A stretch of DNA of 64,000 nt from Parietaria judaica (Eukaryota; Streptophyta; Magnoliopsida; Rosales; Urticaceae): NCBI GenBank assembly GCA_954871525.1, contig OX940871.1, forward strand, positions 24,464,586 to 24,528,585. Reading direction: 5' to 3'. Positions 1 to 11,294 of the stretch are shown here, in pieces (within the stretch, counting starts at the first letter, position 1; every line of letters begins with the position of its first letter). The translations under genes were made by a program, and so were the position numbers. The notes beneath the pieces were generated by a model. It searched no databases. It saw only the letters and a program-made list of their open reading frames with translations, and was not told the origin of the DNA.

Positions 1-1545
1 AGTATTCTTCCATGCATTTCCTTCTGACTCAGTCACAACACAATCTATTATAAAAATCTAATTTGCAAAGAAGACGCTTAATCCAAAAACACGTAGGTGG
101 CTCATAATAAGAAGCACAAATAGTGTAGTTGAGCTAATAATCGGAAATTGTTTAGCTTGTGCAAAAGCATTTCATGACAATAAATATAAACAATTCAAGA
201 AGAAAAGGAAAAGAAAAGACACTTGGTATTGCAAGACGAAAGGGAAACGACACGTGGAAATCAATAAGAATGATGCATGCAAGCCACTTTCTAAGTAAAT
301 ACACTTCCTATGGATGTGGTTGGTGGTCAGTGCGTTCGATTCATTATTCATGAAATTGATATCCACGTTTCGTGCACTCAGCGCTAGCAAAACATGACTT
401 TGTTTCACCGAGACTAAGGATTCATCCAATTTTATTACTTTATTTCCCGCAAGTAAAAATTAGACGATACCGGCCCGTTAGAGTTTGTGACCCGAATCTA
501 TCTTCAACGTCTTGCACGTTTTAACGCAGTGTGCGACATATAATTTTCTATTTTACGAGTTTTAGGGTGTACATAAGGAACTAAAAGACTTCACAAGATT
601 ATGAACTCGATTATGGATTTTACCTTAAGAGTTCTAAATAGTATGCTTTATATCTATCACTACAATTTTTTTTTTTCAATCATAGTAAATTTAAACCTAT
701 GGTCATAGTTGTAAAGTCAGATTAGCGGTTGTAAACAGATTAGCTCACAAAATAGTCAATCACAAATAATGTGAACTTGGTTCTTCAATAGTTTTTGTAT
801 CAAATAAAGTTTTCAGGTATGAAGAAATCCTCGTCTTGATTGTCCTTTTTTTCATTATTTATTTGTGTTTGATTTATATCGAAGATTTATGTAAATTTTG
901 TAAAGAGAAACATGATAAGTAGAGCTAGTTTACCCATATTTGTAATTTGATAACCAAGCTCATATAATTAAGAGAGGAACATTAACGACGAAAGTATCCA
1001 AATTGTTTAAAAAAAGGGCGCCAAAAAGTTAATTTAAAAAACTGTGACAACAATACCCAAGTTGTTTGGGAATGGGCGGCAAAGAGCCAAATTAGAAATT
1101 TTTGTGGCAAAAGTATATAAATTTATCTATTTTAGCAGATCGGCAATGCCTTAGTTTTTGCATTGTAGAAAACGTGTTGACTGCTCTGTGGAACTTAATG
1201 ATTGTTCTCAACTCTTTAAAGTTCTTGTAGCTCATAAGTGGTCTATTATGTGCTTATATAAATCATGAATAAAGCTCATATCATGTCCATTTTCGACCAC
1301 CATATTGCACCAAGACATGACCACAAAAATTTACAGTTAACAATTATGATCTACATGTGCATATTTTCTCAACTGCGATGACAGAATAATAAAGAAGAAA
1401 ACACATACCTTACAGTTCTACGCAACTTAAGCAATTCGACCGCTACAAATGAAACTTGGGTACATGACTTCTATATATGACTAGATTTAAATACATTTGC
1501 CGCTATTATCTATTTTCTTTCTAAACAACACAACCAACAAAACAA
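1..1545. other. AT-rich intergenic sequence, no gene seen
   Basis: No open frame here resembles a known protein; the short frames are AT-rich and of low complexity. One local structure stands out: about 985-1120 contains roughly two and a third copies of a diverged 59-base direct repeat. Each copy has an AAGTATCCAAATT-like segment followed by a GGGCGCCAA or GGGCGGCAA core. I see no promoter or RNA gene. Confidence 0.6.
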
Positions 1546-1850
1546 GGGAAACTTCATAAAACATCCCTCAAAACATCATAAATTATTTTACTACACCTCA
1601 AAACATCATAATTGGAAATACATCCTTTTTAAATTTTATGTACCAAAATACCCTTATTTGTGTCCATTTTTTCGGACGCGACTTGTCCATTTTTCAAGAG
1701 GCAATATGTCCATTTTTCAGGACACAATATGTAATTTTGAAAGGGTATTTTTGTATTACAAATTTGAAAAGGATCTATTTCCAATTATGATGTTTTGAGG
1801 TGTAGTAAAATAATTTATGGTGTTTTGAGAGATGTTTTATGAAGTTTTCC
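1546..1850. mobile_element. MITE with long terminal inverted repeats
   Basis: A 305-base non-autonomous DNA transposon. The left end begins GGGAAACTTCATAAAACAT and the reverse complement of the right end begins GGAAAACTTCATAAAACAT. The two arms then match for about 80-90 bases with few differences, so the element would fold almost completely. The centre (about 1665-1735) carries three imperfect copies of a TGTCCATTTTTC-containing unit. AAAACAA lies next to both ends and may be the target duplication (7 of 8 bases match if an 8-base hAT-type duplication is assumed). No coding capacity. Superfamily not assigned. Confidence 0.85.
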
Positions 1851-4526
1851 TAAAACAATTACATTCCAAGAAGAGCGTCATTAGAGATCTCCATCCCTTC
1901 CTCCGAACTAGAGTACTCACTAACGCAGGCCTCATTCAGTATGAAGTCATTTGATCTTATGAGCACCAACTTATCAAATACCTATATAAAAAAATATATT
2001 AAAAAAAAAACCTCAAAAATAGATACATGGATAAACCCAAAAGTGAAGGCCAAATAGATCACAAAATGATTTAAGATAATTTTACTTAATATTATAATTA
2101 TCTTGATGGAAGTGGCAATGTTATGTCTTTTAATTGGAGCTATGTTATATATGTCATGGAGCTATGTATGTCAACGTTTTTCTTATTTTTATATAAATAT
2201 AACTATAACTTATTAATATGATATTTATTATTAGAGTTACTTTTTAGTTACTTGTGTCTTATAACTGATAAATTAGTATTTTGAACTTATATATAAAAAA
2301 TAAAAATAAAATTATCTTTCAACTTTCCGTCGATATTTTCATCGGCATGCGACATGCCCGTGAAATTTATGCAGCATTTTCGGCATGTGGCATGCCCATA
2401 TATGAAATGAGCGAAACGATGGCAGTATCGCAATTTGGAGCCTTGATTTTAATGTTTAATCATGGTTTTCTTGGTTTAAATTTTTGCAATTTGCTTTTAA
2501 GTTTACAATGTTCATCTGAAATTTTTCATGTATTTCTTTAATCAATTTTCATATTAAAGGATTATAGTTGCTAAACAAGTAGCAGCACTTAACAACAATT
2601 TGTACACAAATGAAATCATAAATTAGTCGAGCAATATTCTAATAAGTCTAATACAATAAATTGTATTGGACTTTGGATGTAATCCAAACAAAGATACGCC
2701 AAGTTGCGAATATAATTATCTCATTCGGATAATAATACTCTTCAATAATTTACATAAGTCATCTCAATTAGTTTAAGAGAACTATATTATTCTAACCTAA
2801 TAAAAAAAAATTCAGTCTCTACCAATTAGGGGCAAGTGCTTAAACTAATAATAATTATTTTTCCATGATTACAAACTATAATAAGTACTTAAAGAATAAT
2901 ACAATAATTTTTATAGGAAATTCTCCTTTTATGTACCATTAATATACGTTCTATTTTTACAAACAACTAAAAAATATATGCTCAAACTATTTCGTTTCAT
3001 CTCCATACATTCCCATCATTTTAATTTCTAAAAATTCAAAGTTATCCTTTATTCATAACTTAAAAATTTTGCTTTTATATATATCACCTAGACTCGAGTT
3101 GTATTTTAGACAAAAGTATGTCATCTAATTCTCGAAAAGCTAAAATGTAATCAACCACCAATTTTAAGATTTTTTTATATATAAAACTATAAAACCATAT
3201 ATAAAAAATAGTATTGTTAAATTAGCATTGTAGGGCATATTTTGTATATTCTTACAAAAAAAAAAAAATTGAGTGTAAGAAAAAGCAATGGTGATTGGGT
3301 CAATGCAAGTGGGACAATATGAGGTAGGTTTGAAGTTCAAAGCTATTATCATATGTGAATGCATAAGTCAACGCCTTTAAGCTCGGCAAGTTTGACGATA
3401 GCAAATGTGTCTCAGAGTTTCTACTTAAAACGTTTCAATTACTAACCCACTAATTATCAACACAAACACGATTATGAATTTAATTGTTTCATAATCTAAC
3501 GAGTTAATCTATTTCATATAATGATCTCTCACAGTAACTCACTAATCTTTTTTTTCATTGTTAATTGCTCTCTATCGGTTTTAGAAGATTAATTTTTGCA
3601 TCAACGAGTTTATTACGTTTCGTTTTAAGTAATTATATTTTTCACCACGCAAGATCATCAGGTTAAAAAATCTTATATATATTTTTAAAATTTGATGTAG
3701 CTGGAAGTATCAATTTTTTATAGTTCCACGTAAATACGGAGCAAAAAGTCCCATCTCCGTTAAAAAAAATCTTAAAAAAATATTCTTCGGATTAATAGAT
3801 TAATTACTTGTTATTATAAAAACAACACATGCATATATATGCGCGCGCGCGTGTCTAGAAAACCGGAACAAATAAAACGACTTGCAAGAAAACGCAGCCA
3901 TAAAGTAAATCATGATAAAATAATTTGATTTTTTTTCTTCCTTATTACTTCCTTTACTTTATTCCTATCTATTAATCGTCATAAGATGGAAGCAAGGAGG
4001 GCCATATTATTTTATGTAAAACCATTTAGTATTAATTCTAAGATGATGTAATATGAAAAATATAGTCGACATCACTAGGAGACTTTGATCCCCAAAGACT
4101 AGAGACTAATCTCGTTATTTTTATACATCAAACTTAAATAAAACATGATATTACTAAATACTAATACATGCTTTTAAAGAAGAAGAAAAAAAACAATTTA
4201 AAACAAAAAATAGCAGCTCTCGCTTAGTTTATTCATTTTTAGTTTAGAGTGGATTATTTCCTACAACAATCAACAAACTCCTATGTAATCCAAAATATTT
4301 GGCAACTCATTTTCCACACAAAAATTAAATGAAGTAAGATCAATAATTGTCTTTGGAATCCTCTTTGAATTAATGTGTGCGTGCTATTAATAAAACAGCT
4401 CAGAAAATTATTAGTTTTTTTTTTTGTGTGGAAATTAAATTTAGCCTTTTAATATTAAAAGAGGACAACGTTTGCAAAATTTTATGATTGAGAATATATA
4501 ATTGGTTATGGCTTGCAAAATATATA
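1851..4526. other. AT-rich intergenic sequence, no gene seen
   Basis: No convincing coding region. The 86-residue frame at 2281-2541 has no recognised motif and is probably chance. A short alternating ATATAT/GCGCGC tract lies at about 3832-3851. Nothing else is supportable. Confidence 0.55.
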
Positions 4527-4768
4527 ATCGCAGCATAAGTCCTTAACTTTAGGCTATCTGGGCGGCATGCTCCCAAATCTTTTTGATAGCGGTAAAAGTG
4601 CTAAAAGATGACTTTCGTCCATGTTAAACTGACGGTTGTTAGTCAAACGTCCCACATGGCATTTTAATATATTTTTAATACGTTTTGATTTTAGTACTTT
4701 TGCCTCTATTGAATGAATTTGGGCCATGCCGTCCCAATTAACCTAAAGTTGGAGACTTATACCGCGGT
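4527..4768. mobile_element. Short inverted-repeat element (MITE)
   Basis: About 240 bases. The left arm runs through CGCAGCATAAGTCC, CTTTAGG, GGGCGGCATG and CAAAAGTGCTAAAA-like blocks. The reverse complement of the right arm gives CGCGGTATAAGTC, CTTTAGG, GGGACGGCATGG and CAAAAGTACTAAAA in the same order. The arms are diverged but collinear over about 80 bases, as expected of an old MITE. An AT microsatellite follows at 4777-4804. Target duplication unclear. Confidence 0.7.
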
Positions 4769-4774
4769 TTACAT

Positions 4775-4776
<2 letters not shown>

Positions 4777-4804
<28 letters not shown>
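4777..4804. repeat. (AT)n microsatellite
   Basis: A near-perfect AT dinucleotide run next to the right end of the preceding inverted-repeat element. Similar AT runs lie at about 11843-11865, 18837-18878, 50077-50107, 50981-51000, 55856-55885, 59880-59895 and 60490-60508. Confidence 0.9.
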
Positions 4805-4806
<2 letters not shown>

Positions 4807-5430
4807 CTGGTTAAGAAATTGTCGTCCATGACTAGTTCGTTCAATCAAAGGTTGAGAAGTACCAAATATTAGAGCTTATAAGTGGTAGTTAAACTTCCAA
4901 ATGTGTTGAGTGGGTCAACTTGTTCTCAAATCTATGAATAAGGAACCTCCCAAATCTAGCTTAATTGACAAATGCCACTTTTGGCCACATTTCCAATTGG
5001 GCAACTTTCACTTATGATACTATTAATATTTTATATTCTTAATTTAAAAAAGTTTCAGCAACCCTACCAGGGCACTATCACTTTGGTCTCAACCAAATAA
5101 CACACATCATGAATTTTTTTTAAGTCAGTCACTTGTATTAAGCAACTATAGGAGGAGGAGAATTTGATCACTATCATTTCAAATAAGTGTTGAACAAAAT
5201 AACCTAATTATGGTTAGATGGCTGGGTGCCCATTGCCCGCTCTGACCCGGCCTCTCGGACATATACCGCCGCCTTCTGCGCCTACCAAAAAGTTCGGATG
5301 GGTCACTCCTACCAAAAAAAAAAATCATATAAGAAAACAAAACAGAACTAGAAGAAAAAAAAAAAAACAACAATTCTAGGGATGCATAGGGATTTGCACA
5401 TCTAGGATAAGGCCTTAGCCAGAAAGCCCG

Positions 5431-6100
5431 TGTTAATTAATCATGTTCGCTTGTTGTCCGCACCCATCGAAAATATGGAACGAGCCGCGTCGGGTTTTTC
5501 GTGGATAATTCTCAATCCCGGGGCAAAAAACACGGGATATCCTCAAACAAAAGATCTAGATTAACTACGAGCATTAAAATAATTCGATTTTGATACGTGA
5601 CCAGACTTTTGGTACTTTTGCCAACTGATATGTTCTGGCCGATTTCTCTTCGGATTGAGTGCGATAACCTGCCTCGTTTTCCGGATCAAAGGTCCACAAA
5701 TGTCGAGTCTCTATATTGCTCATAATGTCGCTGCGAGGACGTCTGTTAAACGGAAAATCAACCCGTTGGAGTTCTAGGTCTTCCTTAGTGGTTAAATTAC
5801 GACTCAGAGGGGCGAATTCGGCTAGGGCTAGGCTAGGGAAATTTTGAATTCTCTCTGGGTTTAGGAAGCTTGGATTGTCAATTATGAGCTAATGGTGGGT
5901 ATTTATAACTCACAGTTCATGAATGACCTAATGGGCTTTGGCCCATTAAATGAGTCAAGCTCACCAGATCTTTAGTAATTAATTATCTTCTAATTGTCCA
6001 CCGGGCCCACTCAAGCCCGTTACGTAATTAATGTAGTCAGGTCGGAAAACAGACCTGGAAAACCCCTTGCGCCTAAATCTCAATTCATACATTTCCTACA
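5431..6100 (-). mobile_element. Probable solo LTR of a retrotransposon
   Basis: A 670-base segment, less AT-rich than its surroundings, bounded by TGT...ACA ends: TGTTAATTAA on the left and TTTCCTACA on the right. On the minus strand it holds a TATA box (TTATAAATACC, near 5898-5910) followed by a leader-like stretch, the usual layout of an LTR promoter. The flanks are AAGCCCG on the left and AGCCGG on the right, close to but not a perfect 5-base duplication. No tRNA primer site or polypurine tract follows, so it looks like a solo LTR or a fragment. Confidence 0.5.
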
Positions 6101-6704
6101 AGCCGGTGGCTTTGATTTGAATAAACACTTTAAAATACAAATACAAATACAAATACAATTACAATTACAATTGATTTACAAACATTTAGATTTAGTGTTC
6201 TTAACCTGATCATTGAGTAATTTCACTGCTAAAATAAATATTATATATTTTACAACTTTATACCCTTCGCCAGAGTTAAGAATACCATATGCTTTGTTAC
6301 TATGGATTTTTTTTTTTTTGGCTTTTAGTGATGTTGAAGTTATTTTTAATGTTGCCTTTGACATGTATGAAAAGTCACAAATCCTAAGATACAAATTTAA
6401 TATGTGGCTGAGTAATAGATATTATGAGCATGATACTTACCGTATTGTATAATTTATTCAAAGAAAGCGATCGTATCAAAATCCGAAGACTTTTTTTAAT
6501 TCATTTTGTTTGCATGAGATAGGGTTGGATTAGGACAGTGATAGAATTTGAATATGGAAATGGATGGCTCAAAGGATCTTATTTACCTTTTTAGAATGAT
6601 ATTTTGAGCAACCAAAGGTCAAATGATAAAATCAAAATTTATTCGACAACCAAGACATCAAACAGAGGCCCTCCAATGTGTAAAGTCAGGTTCCCAATTT
6701 CATC
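6101..6704. other. Intergenic sequence, no gene seen
   Basis: AT-rich. A small repeat of ATACAA/ATTACA units lies at about 6136-6172. The overlapping short frames at 5994-6452 are in low-complexity sequence and match nothing I recognise. Confidence 0.5.
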
Positions 6705-7355
6705 ATAATAGCTTCTCCACCCGACCCCATTTCTTCAAAATGGTGTTGGGTCGAGCTCCACCCGAACTCTATATCTCACTCCATTATGGAGTGAGATGTG
6801 TTTTATGAATAGTGTTGCTCTAAATTTGGCGTTACACCATTCATCCCTCCATTTATTTATTTTTATTTATATTTAAATCATTTTAAGAGTTCTTTATTTA
6901 TATAATTGACTATATTTTAAAAAATTATTTAATATTTGATCCAAAAATATTTATATAAATTAGTTTAATTGTTTATTTTATTTAAATTCATTATTTTTAA
7001 TAATTTAGAACGCTAAAACATTTAAATCCATTGCTTTTGAGTGTAATATCTAATGAAATAAAAAAATTAAGTAATGAATAAACAGAAAGACGGAAAAAAA
7101 GACGTTAATATGCGTACTCGTATTTTAAATTAATTTATAGAATATTTGTTTATTATTACAATAATAAATGAGTGGTATAATTCTAAAGTTGTAAATAAAT
7201 ATAAGGGTATGGAGATGAATAAAAGATGAATTAATATAAAAAGAATATTTCATTTGGTGTTAAAAATGGAGTTCGGGTGGAGATGAAGTAGTGTTTGATG
7301 TGAAATTCACTGCAAAATGCAGTAAAAAATGTGGGACTCGGGTGGAGATGGTCTA
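6705..7355. mobile_element. Inverted-repeat DNA element
   Basis: The two ends carry related inverted blocks. The left has CTTCTCCACCCGACCCCAT and, inside it, AGCTCCACCCGAACTC. The reverse complement of the right end has CCATCTCCACCCGAGTCCCA and, inside it, ATCTCCACCCGAACTCCAT. Between them is about 450 bases of very AT-rich sequence. This fits a non-autonomous DNA transposon with subterminal repeats. Exact ends and target duplication could not be fixed. Confidence 0.6.
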
Positions 7356-7420
7356 AAGTCTAAACCATGCAACCATACATGCGCAAAACATAAAGGGCTG
7401 AGGGTGAACAACTGGGTTTT

Positions 7421-7965
7421 CGGTGCAGTTTTCTCAAAATAATAGACCGATCACCGCATTTTAATATTTTGTAAGGAAAACTGAACACCCTATTTGAAAA
7501 GATAAAAACTGTATTTACGGCATATTCAGTATTCAGTATCGATTGCGGTAATATCGATATTTTAACCACATTTACCACTTCAAAGAGCATGACAAATATT
7601 GAATTAAAATATTAATTGATATATATTAACAATTTCAATAATGTAGTCATTAAGTAAGAAAATAATGTAAGAGACGTGAAACTAATAAACTCGGTAATTA
7701 TTACATAAGTAGAGGTTTATACATTTCGCAATATAAAATATAAAATTATATACTAACCTTTTCTCATATGCAAATTCGGATTTCAATTCTGTTTATTTTA
7801 TAATAACCGAACACCGCAACGAAATGTCATATCGGTTTTTGGTTTCTATTCGGTACATCCGGTTTTAATAGTTTAAATTCGTTATTCGATATATACGGTA
7901 CCAGTATTACAGTTTTCAGTTTAATATTCGATTTACGGTTTATTTTGTTCACATCTATAAAGGAC
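7421..7965 (+). repeat. Dispersed repeat, copy 1 (CGGTTT-rich)
   Basis: A repeat about 540 bases long whose second copy is at about 19330-19893 in the same orientation. Shared blocks include AATATCGAT followed by TTTTAACCACATTT, and near the end TCGRTTTACGGTTT followed by TTTTGTTCAC. The internal sequence is rich in CGG/CGATT words. No coding potential. Probably a non-autonomous transposon family, unclassified. Confidence 0.6.
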
Positions 7966-8699
7966 CCAAACATAATGTTTAGTTAGCGCAGTTTGATACC
8001 AATATATTTATGTAGAAACGTGGGACTATTCATTACATGAAACCCCCTACTAAATTTTTTTTTTGCATTATTATCCTCCAGATTTAATTTTTTTAGTGTA
8101 ATTTTTTTTTTTATAAGATTTATCTCAACCCCTTAATCTTAAAATATACACCCTGTTGATTTGATAAAAAAAAATAAAATTGAATAACCGGAACTTGTTT
8201 CAAAACAGGATAAGGTTATTAAAGCCGGTAATAAAAAATTGTTTATGACGCAGCATCTATTCCAATTTCCAAGATAATCCTACAAGTCTCAAATTTAATA
8301 CCCTTTTACCGCATATCTTCTTTTGGTGTTATAATAAGGAACTTGATTAGCCCACAAAGGTAGTTTTGTAATACTTATAATGGGCTCAAATATAGTGTGG
8401 ACCCATCATTTGCAAAGCTGGCCTTTTATCTCTACATAATTTAGAAACCCCTCTGATTAATTATTCCTTTTCCTCTTAAGCTCGACTCATCTCCATCAAA
8501 GTGATGTGGGCTTTTCTTTTCTCGTCCATCTACTATTATGGAATTACAGAGCTCTCACATCTGTTATTTGATAACATATCACACCTGTTAATAAATTAGA
8601 AGGGCCTTCAGCTTATCCATGTTCTTCTTCCCAAATTCCGGGGTCATAGACTGAGAAACCCTTTTATGAAATTAGCGTTAATGTATCTTGTTAAGGTAC

Positions 8700-8737
8700 G
8701 ATTTCGTCGTGTTGATCTATATCAAAACGACGAAATC
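8700..8737. repeat. Strong short hairpin
   Basis: GATTTCGTCGT (8700-8710) pairs perfectly with ACGACGAAATC (8727-8737). Inside it, after one mismatch, TTGAT pairs with ATCAA around a four-base loop. It lies at the upstream edge of an LTR-like block and is probably part of that element. Confidence 0.8.
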
Positions 8738-8739
8738 TA

Positions 8740-9600
8740 CTCTTGTCGTTTATAAGGTGGATCAAATGAGATAAAGCCGAAGAGAAGTTCAGAAGAAGGG
8801 CCTATTACCAAAACCAAAGCCCACTGATAAAATTGGTCAAAGGTCTACTTGAGAAAAAGTCAACGTTTGGCGATGAGTAAGTGGAAATAGTCTGATGGGC
8901 TACGAGGCCAATAGGAAACGCGACAATAAGTAATGAAGAATGCAACGAGGAGTGCGGAAAAGGCAGGGTCAATGAAGATGCCCACGAGGGATCGTCGACG
9001 AGGGTCCATTGAGGAAAGAAAAGAGACGACCCTAAAGACAAGCAACGAGAAGACAAGCGATGAGACGAAACCGCGATGAAAGGGGTGATAAGTGCGAGGA
9101 GACTGTTACTCAGAGTTTTAAAGGCGACAGTTTCTAGCCATTTATGATATGTGATAAAGCCAATGATTATGGCATAATGAAGCAATTAAACTCAAATGTT
9201 ACCACCCGTTTACGAGAATGGAGAGGTATCCTACGAAAAAGATCTATAAATAACGAGCCTAAGGAAAGAATAGGGGATGAGAACAACTCTATAATTTATT
9301 CGTGTTTTACAACATATACGATTTTTCTCTTTTCAATCGTCTTCATTTGCATGATTGGTTTTAACACAAAGATCTGAGTCCCAAAGTAAATTAAAAACAG
9401 AATTACATTACTTGTAGCTCTGTGATTCTTGTAGTGATTTTTTGCCTCAGCATCAGAATAAATCTTATCTCGGCTTTGGAGAAGATGTTACTTAAAGCTT
9501 TGACAAGCCCCTTCTGTTTAATCGTAGTGAAACTTCTACGATTGACTATTTCTACATATTTTACGTATTTATCCATATGACAGTAACTTGAGTACTTATG
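8740..9600 (+). mobile_element. LTR-like block, unclassified
   Basis: A purine-rich stretch less AT-rich than its flanks, containing a TATA box (CTATAAATAACGAGCC, near 9242-9257) followed by a leader-like sequence and a T-rich 3' part. This matches the promoter-R-U5 layout of plant LTRs. I could not find TG...CA ends with a matching 5-base duplication, so boundaries are approximate. The 126-residue minus-strand frame at 8805-9185 is low complexity and not treated as a gene. Confidence 0.35.
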
Positions 9601-10239
9601 TTGCTAACAAATGATAATAATTTAATTACATACGTCATCAATAATAACTTAAAGAAATATTGATATTTTTGGAAGATAACGGTTTGGTACTAACAGAATA
9701 AATAATTTTTAATAGTTTAATACTTTATCTAAAAAATAAAATTTAGAATATGCCGTAAATTTTAAAGTATTGCTGTAAAATACTTCTACCTGCATTATAC
9801 ATTTCCAATTTCATGAACTTTTGGGGATACTACTTATAAACATTATAATTAAGGGATCTTAAGCTAGAAATATCCAACTTGATAGTTTAAAATTGACAAA
9901 ATAGCCGATGTTTAGTTAATATTTATAAAATAGTCAACTAACCATATAAACCATTATAAAAAGAGAAATTAATCCAAATAGTCAAATTGAAACATAAGAT
10001 TAGCAAACTAGCCAAAATTTGGTTAATTTTGTAAACTAGCCGATTTACATGAGGTGGCATATTAATAAAAAATTCAATTCCGAAATCACCCTTATGAATT
10101 TTTCTTTAATAATAAATTAAAAAATATATCATTAATTGTCCACATTAATACTTATTCAAATCTTTCTCTCTCCTCTTATCTCTTCCCCATGTTCTCTGTT
10201 TTTGGAATGGAGCTTCAAAGAATGAAGCTGAATAGAAAT

Positions 10240-10510
10240 CATCCTCATCGAACATCACCGATCGCGTTCACTGACGAGGCGCAGACCGACAACCTCCGAA
10301 CGTCACCAACGGAGCACCACTGATCATTTCTGTTGGCGCGGCGCAGACCGACAACCTCCGAACGCCATCAACGGAGCACCACCGATCGTGTTCGTCGGCG
10401 AGGCGCAGACCGCCAACCTCTGAACGCCATCGTGTTCGTCGGCAATCGTGTTGGTCGGCGAGGCACAGACCGAAGCACCAACAATCGTGTTCGTCCCGTC
10501 GATACGAGCC
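10240..10510 (+). repeat. GC-rich tandem repeat inside the element
   Basis: Three to four diverged copies of a unit of about 60 bases. Each contains GGCGCAGACCG(A/C)CAACCTC, then GAACGCCATC and GATCGTGTTCGTCGGCGAGG. The plus-strand frame at 10333-10632 translates to an Arg/Thr-rich low-complexity sequence with no known domain, so coding is doubtful. Confidence 0.7.
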
Positions 10511-10857
10511 CCGGTGCAGTGCGATCTCTGGCGAGCGTTGAAAGGGTTGGTTCCGAAAGATTTATCTCCGCTTTGACGTCATCGCTAAGCTGCCATTGTT
10601 GTCGGTTTCTGAATCTTCAGATCTGGAGGTAGGAACCAGCCCACCACCGCTGCGCACCCCAGCAAACTCCGGCGCCGTCAATGGGCTCGATGCACCCCTC
10701 ATTGTCGCCGTCCCTCCATCGGAGCACTCGCTCAGAAACACCGAGGCCACGACGATCGACAACGAAGCTTCGGCGGTCTTACGGGAGAGAGAGATTATTT
10801 TTTGTATTTAAAAATTTTGATTATTGTATTAAAATTTTAATATAAATAATATTTTTA

Positions 10858-10995
10858 TTGTTAATTTACGTTGATTTGTTGTTAATTTACGATGATTCGT
10901 TGTTGATTTACGTTAGTTACGTTGATTTGTTGTTATTTTACATTGATTCGTTGTTAATTTACGTTGATTCGTTGTTGATTTACGTTAATTCGCGT
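10858..10995 (+). repeat. 21-base tandem repeat, about six copies
   Basis: Successive copies of TTGTTAATTTACGTTGATTCG with point differences (GATTTG/GATTCG, AATTTACG/GATTTACG/ATTTTACA). One copy is enlarged by an extra TTACG. It lies between the GC-rich core and the right terminal repeat of the element. Confidence 0.85.
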
Positions 10996-11294
10996 ATTTA
11001 ATTTGTTGATATTTTTTGAAACAAAAAATCCGAAAATTATATGAATGTTTTGAATTTAAAATTTGAATTATACAAAAAAAAAGGGGTTTGATTTTGGTTG
11101 TTACCATATTAGTAGCTATTTCAATTATAGAAATATTTTCAATTAATGAAAATAAATGAATTTTTTTAATTTTATTAATACATGAGGGCAATAATGTAAT
11201 TGAAATTTCATTTAAATGGTTAATTGGCTAGTTTATAAAATTAACCAAAGTTTAGTTATTTTGCTAAACACACTTTTAAGTTGGGCTATTTCTC

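Larger units (their letters stand above)
9963..11294. mobile_element. Pack-MULE-like element with GC-rich core
   Basis: Long inverted repeats bound a 1.3-kb segment. The left arm (9963 to about 10050) and the reverse complement of the right arm (about 11210-11294) share GAGAAAT near the tip and TTGGTTAATTTT followed by TAAACTAGCC further in. Inside are a GC-rich island (about 10196-10790), which contrasts sharply with the AT-rich arms, and a 21-base tandem repeat (10858-10995). Long TIRs around a GC-rich, coding-like cargo suggest a Mutator-like element that captured host sequence. No transposase was seen and no 9-base duplication could be confirmed. Confidence 0.55.

Noticed and set aside
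2281..2541. An 86-residue plus-strand protein
   Set aside because: AT-rich start, no motif, no sign of splice sites or homology.
8805..9185. A 126-residue minus-strand protein
   Set aside because: Serine/leucine-rich with no domain, lying in an LTR-like block. Such frames arise readily from purine-rich sequence.
10333..10811. Protein-coding gene in the GC-rich island
   Set aside because: The frames are low-complexity, overlap each other, have no known domain and sit within a transposon-like element.
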